Shown: piece after piece, positions 15,572 to 17,340 of the stretch
Layout: every line of letters begins with the position of its first letter
How positions within the stretch are numbered: the stretch's first letter is position 1
Assembly: GCA_002694945.1 (NCBI GenBank)
Contig: NZNP01000080.1
Location: 9,759 to 27,098 of the forward strand
DNA: 17,340 nt
Direction: 5' to 3'
Origin: Gammaproteobacteria bacterium
Lineage (GTDB): Bacteria > Pseudomonadota > Gammaproteobacteria > Pseudomonadales > Azotimanducaceae
Translations under genes and position numbers: made by a program
The notes under the pieces: model-generated
The model's database searches: none
The model's input: only the letters and a program-made list of their open reading frames with translations
What the model was told of the DNA's origin: nothing

Positions 15572-15691
15572 GGGTGCAAAATCCCCTCGGAATTTGAGAC
15601 ACTATAGTTGCGGAAAGCGTCTAGTCCTTTTGTCTCAGTAACGCCGGGAAACTGTTCAAATAGGCATGGTTATTGCTCTCCTAGAGACGGG

Positions 15692-15721
15692 TTGTGAAGT
15701 ATTCGAACCTTTGTCTAGAAC
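15692..15721 (+). promoter_or_regulatory. Putative promoter of the TonB-dependent receptor
   Basis: TTGTGA (15692-15697), 18 bases, TAGAAC (15716-15721) lies 45 bases ahead of the receptor ATG. It contains GTATT-N7-TTGTCTAGAA (15699-15720), identical at 15 of 22 positions to the element before the exported deaminase gene. The remainder of the 195-base gap shows nothing clear. Confidence 0.4.
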
Positions 15722-15766
15722 ATTAAGAAACACTACATTTTTAATTTAAGTCGGGGAGACAATTGA

Positions 15767-17340
15767 ATGTATCTTAAAAAGTTGGGCTTATCTAAAAGCC
15801 TATTTGCTTCCAGTATACTGGCATTCAGCATCGCTGGAACCGCTAATGCTGAGATGGAAGAGATTGTTGTCAAGGGAGACCTTGGTAGCTTACCGGGAGA
15901 AAATGTCCAGTCGGTTTTTGGCTTCAACAAGTCACTCTTAGAAACACCGCGATCAGCGTCCACTATCTCTGAGGAGATGATGGAGCGTTTCAACATGCAG
16001 GATATCGACGAACTTATTGCCGTAGCACCAGGTAGTTTTACGCAGTCTTTCTTCGGCGTCGCTGGCGGGCTAGATGTTAGAGGCACGCCTGGGGAAACCT
16101 ACTTCAGGGGAGTAAGACGATTAGACAACCCGGGCAATTATCCGACGCCGATCGGAGCTTCTGATCGGGTAGATGTAGTGAGAGGGCCCGCTTCTCCAAT
16201 TTATGGGCCATCTAAAATCGGGGGCTACCTAAACTTCAATCCAAAATCTGCGCGAATTGAAGAGACGGGACAATTCATTCCAGAAACCGAAGGAAGAATG
16301 TCATTCACGACTGGAAGTTGGGACAAATCCATCGTGACTGCAGAAGTCGGTGGTCCAGGAGAGATTGGTGGCCAGGAGTTTGGTTTTTATATCTATGGAG
16401 AGATTGAGGACTCAGGAAGTTATTACGATAATACTGGCGTTGAGCAAAATCTCTTCCAAGCATCATTCGATATGGATCTAACAGATAATGTTAGGCTCCA
16501 ATTCGGAGGGATGTGGCACGAATACGAGGGTAATCAGGTCGCTGGTTGGAATCGTGTGACTCAAGACCTTGTCGATCATGGTATCTATGTAACGGGCGCG
16601 GCGAAGCCGTTAGACACGAATGGTGACGGTAGGATTTCTCACCAGGAATTTGATACGAATGGAGATGGGTTCACGGATCTTAACCCCTTCCGGTTCGACT
16701 TCCTTGGCGATAATTTCGCTCTCGAGCCAAATGCTCAGGATGACGCAGATTATCTTTCAATCCTCATAGGTGATTTCTCTGCATTGAATCTAGTGAATCC
16801 AGGTATTAGTACGATAGATGGTAGTGATGTCCTTGTTGCTCCAGAGGATACTTTGGAAAATACAGTCACGACCCTCTATTTTGACGTGATCGTTGAAACT
16901 GACAGTGGTTGGCAATGGAAAAACCAGCTTTTTTATGAGGAGTACGATAATCTCAATGAAAATGCCTACGGCTTTTCGCAATTCCACGAAACCTGGGTTG
17001 TTGAAGATAAGTTGGTAATTTCAAAAGAGTTCGTTATGGAAAATATGACTGCAACTGTGCAGATTTCTCCTTCTATACGTCACACGGACTTCGAACATGC
17101 CGATGATTACACCAATGAGTATTTTGACCGTAGGGATCTTACAAAAGCGTCAACGGCTCTAGATAAAAGGGTGCTTGCTACTTCGATCGATGACGATTAC
17201 ACCGAGTATTACATCGGTGAGTACACAGATCTTGGTTTCGCGCTGATGGGTGATTTTACCTGGAACAATGGTTTTAGCGCGCTACTTGGCGTGCGGTATG
17301 ACACGATCGATGTGGAAAGTCGTCAACCGTCTGATAAGTT
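15767..17340 (+). CDS. TonB-dependent outer-membrane receptor, truncated by window edge
   Basis: Active transporter of the outer membrane energised by TonB-ExbBD. The frame is open to the last base: 524 residues are visible, and the rest of the beta-barrel lies outside. A signal peptide covers residues 1-28, ending TANA; a TonB box-like EEIVV follows at 31-35. The plug domain runs from about 50 to 165 with ETPRSASTIS, LIAVAPGS, DVRGTPGETYFRGVR, DRVDVVRGPASPIYGP and GGYLNFNP, all typical. Alternating barrel strands follow. At residues 283-295 a canonical EF-hand calcium loop is seen, followed at once by a second DTNGDG repeat, in what is probably an extracellular loop. The ATG at 15767 has GGGGAG eight bases upstream. 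The ligand cannot be read from sequence; the neighbouring exported deaminase suggests nucleosides or other purine compounds. Confidence 0.92.
   Translation, partial: MYLKKLGLSKSLFASSILAFSIAGTANAEMEEIVVKGDLGSLPGENVQSVFGFNKSLLETPRSASTISEEMMERFNMQDIDELIAVAPGSFTQSFFGVAGGLDVRGTPGETYFRGVRRLDNPGNYPTPIGASDRVDVVRGPASPIYGPSKIGGYLNFNPKSARIEETGQFIPETEGRMSFTTGSWDKSIVTAEVGGPGEIGGQEFGFYIYGEIEDSGSYYDNTGVEQNLFQASFDMDLTDNVRLQFGGMWHEYEGNQVAGWNRVTQDLVDHGIYVTGAAKPLDTNGDGRISHQEFDTNGDGFTDLNPFRFDFLGDNFALEPNAQDDADYLSILIGDFSALNLVNPGISTIDGSDVLVAPEDTLENTVTTLYFDVIVETDSGWQWKNQLFYEEYDNLNENAYGFSQFHETWVVEDKLVISKEFVMENMTATVQISPSIRHTDFEHADDYTNEYFDRRDLTKASTALDKRVLATSIDDDYTEYYIGEYTDLGFALMGDFTWNNGFSALLGVRYDTIDVESRQPSDK

Noticed and set aside
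15570..15588. Hairpin GAGGG-N9-CCCTC at the stop of the exported deaminase gene as a terminator
   Set aside because: The stem is only five base pairs, the loop is long, and no T-run follows.
15595..15637. Inverted repeat TGAGACA / TGTCTCA in the gap before the receptor
   Set aside because: Seven bases with a 29-base spacer and no flanking symmetry; no adjacent promoter or T-run gives it a role.
15733..16086. Minus-strand open frame of 117 codons over the receptor start
   Set aside because: It is antisense to the signal peptide and plug of a clear TonB-dependent receptor and resembles no family I know.

Overview
The window reads as one purine-degradation and purine-scavenging island from a Gram-negative bacterium, most likely a gammaproteobacterium of marine or other aquatic type. 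The Gram-negative call rests on a TonB-dependent outer-membrane receptor with a typical TonB box, a periplasmic-type deaminase and a membrane cytochrome c urate oxidase. The finer placement is inference from protein resemblance and moderate GC. Almost every base is coding, and all 14 genes can be tied, directly or by context, to purine or nucleoside use. No transcription regulator, mobile element, tRNA, rRNA or CRISPR array was seen.

Left arm (1-7019, + strand) is one tightly coupled operon: xdhB (5' end outside the window), xdhC, uraD, hiuH, guaD, puuD and an isopenicillin-N-synthase-like Fe(II) oxygenase. Most junctions are TAATG or ATGA overlaps. Together these genes take guanine to xanthine (GuaD), hypoxanthine/xanthine to urate (XDH, matured with XdhC), urate to 5-hydroxyisourate (PuuD), then to OHCU (HiuH) and S-allantoin (UraD). 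The oxygenase has no assigned step.

Middle (6992-9365, - strand) is a three-gene operon transcribed toward the left arm: a purine-type phosphoribosyltransferase, a second Fe(II) oxygenase of the same broad superfamily, and an IunH-type nucleoside hydrolase whose TTG start overlaps the oxygenase stop. Divergent from it is an AzgA-type purine permease (9432-10730, +).

Right arm (10739 to end): an adenine deaminase (-), a divergent NCS2 xanthine/urate-type permease (+), a PuuE-type allantoinase (-) that overlaps the permease tail to tail, and then two exported proteins on the + strand. These are an adenosine deaminase-like enzyme with a signal peptide and a TonB-dependent receptor that runs off the right edge. 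The last two share a promoter-like sequence (GTATT-N7-TTGTCTAGAA), which suggests they are co-controlled as an outer-membrane and periplasmic nucleoside uptake module.

Working model: nucleosides or related compounds enter through the receptor, adenosine is deaminated in the periplasm, bases cross the inner membrane by AzgA and NCS2 carriers, nucleosidase and deaminases feed hypoxanthine/xanthine to XDH, and PuuD/HiuH/UraD/PuuE carry urate to allantoate. Genes beyond allantoate, and xdhA, are not in the window. The least explained part is the pair of Fe(II) oxygenases embedded in separate purine operons. They may open the pathway to modified (for example methylated) purines or pyrimidines.
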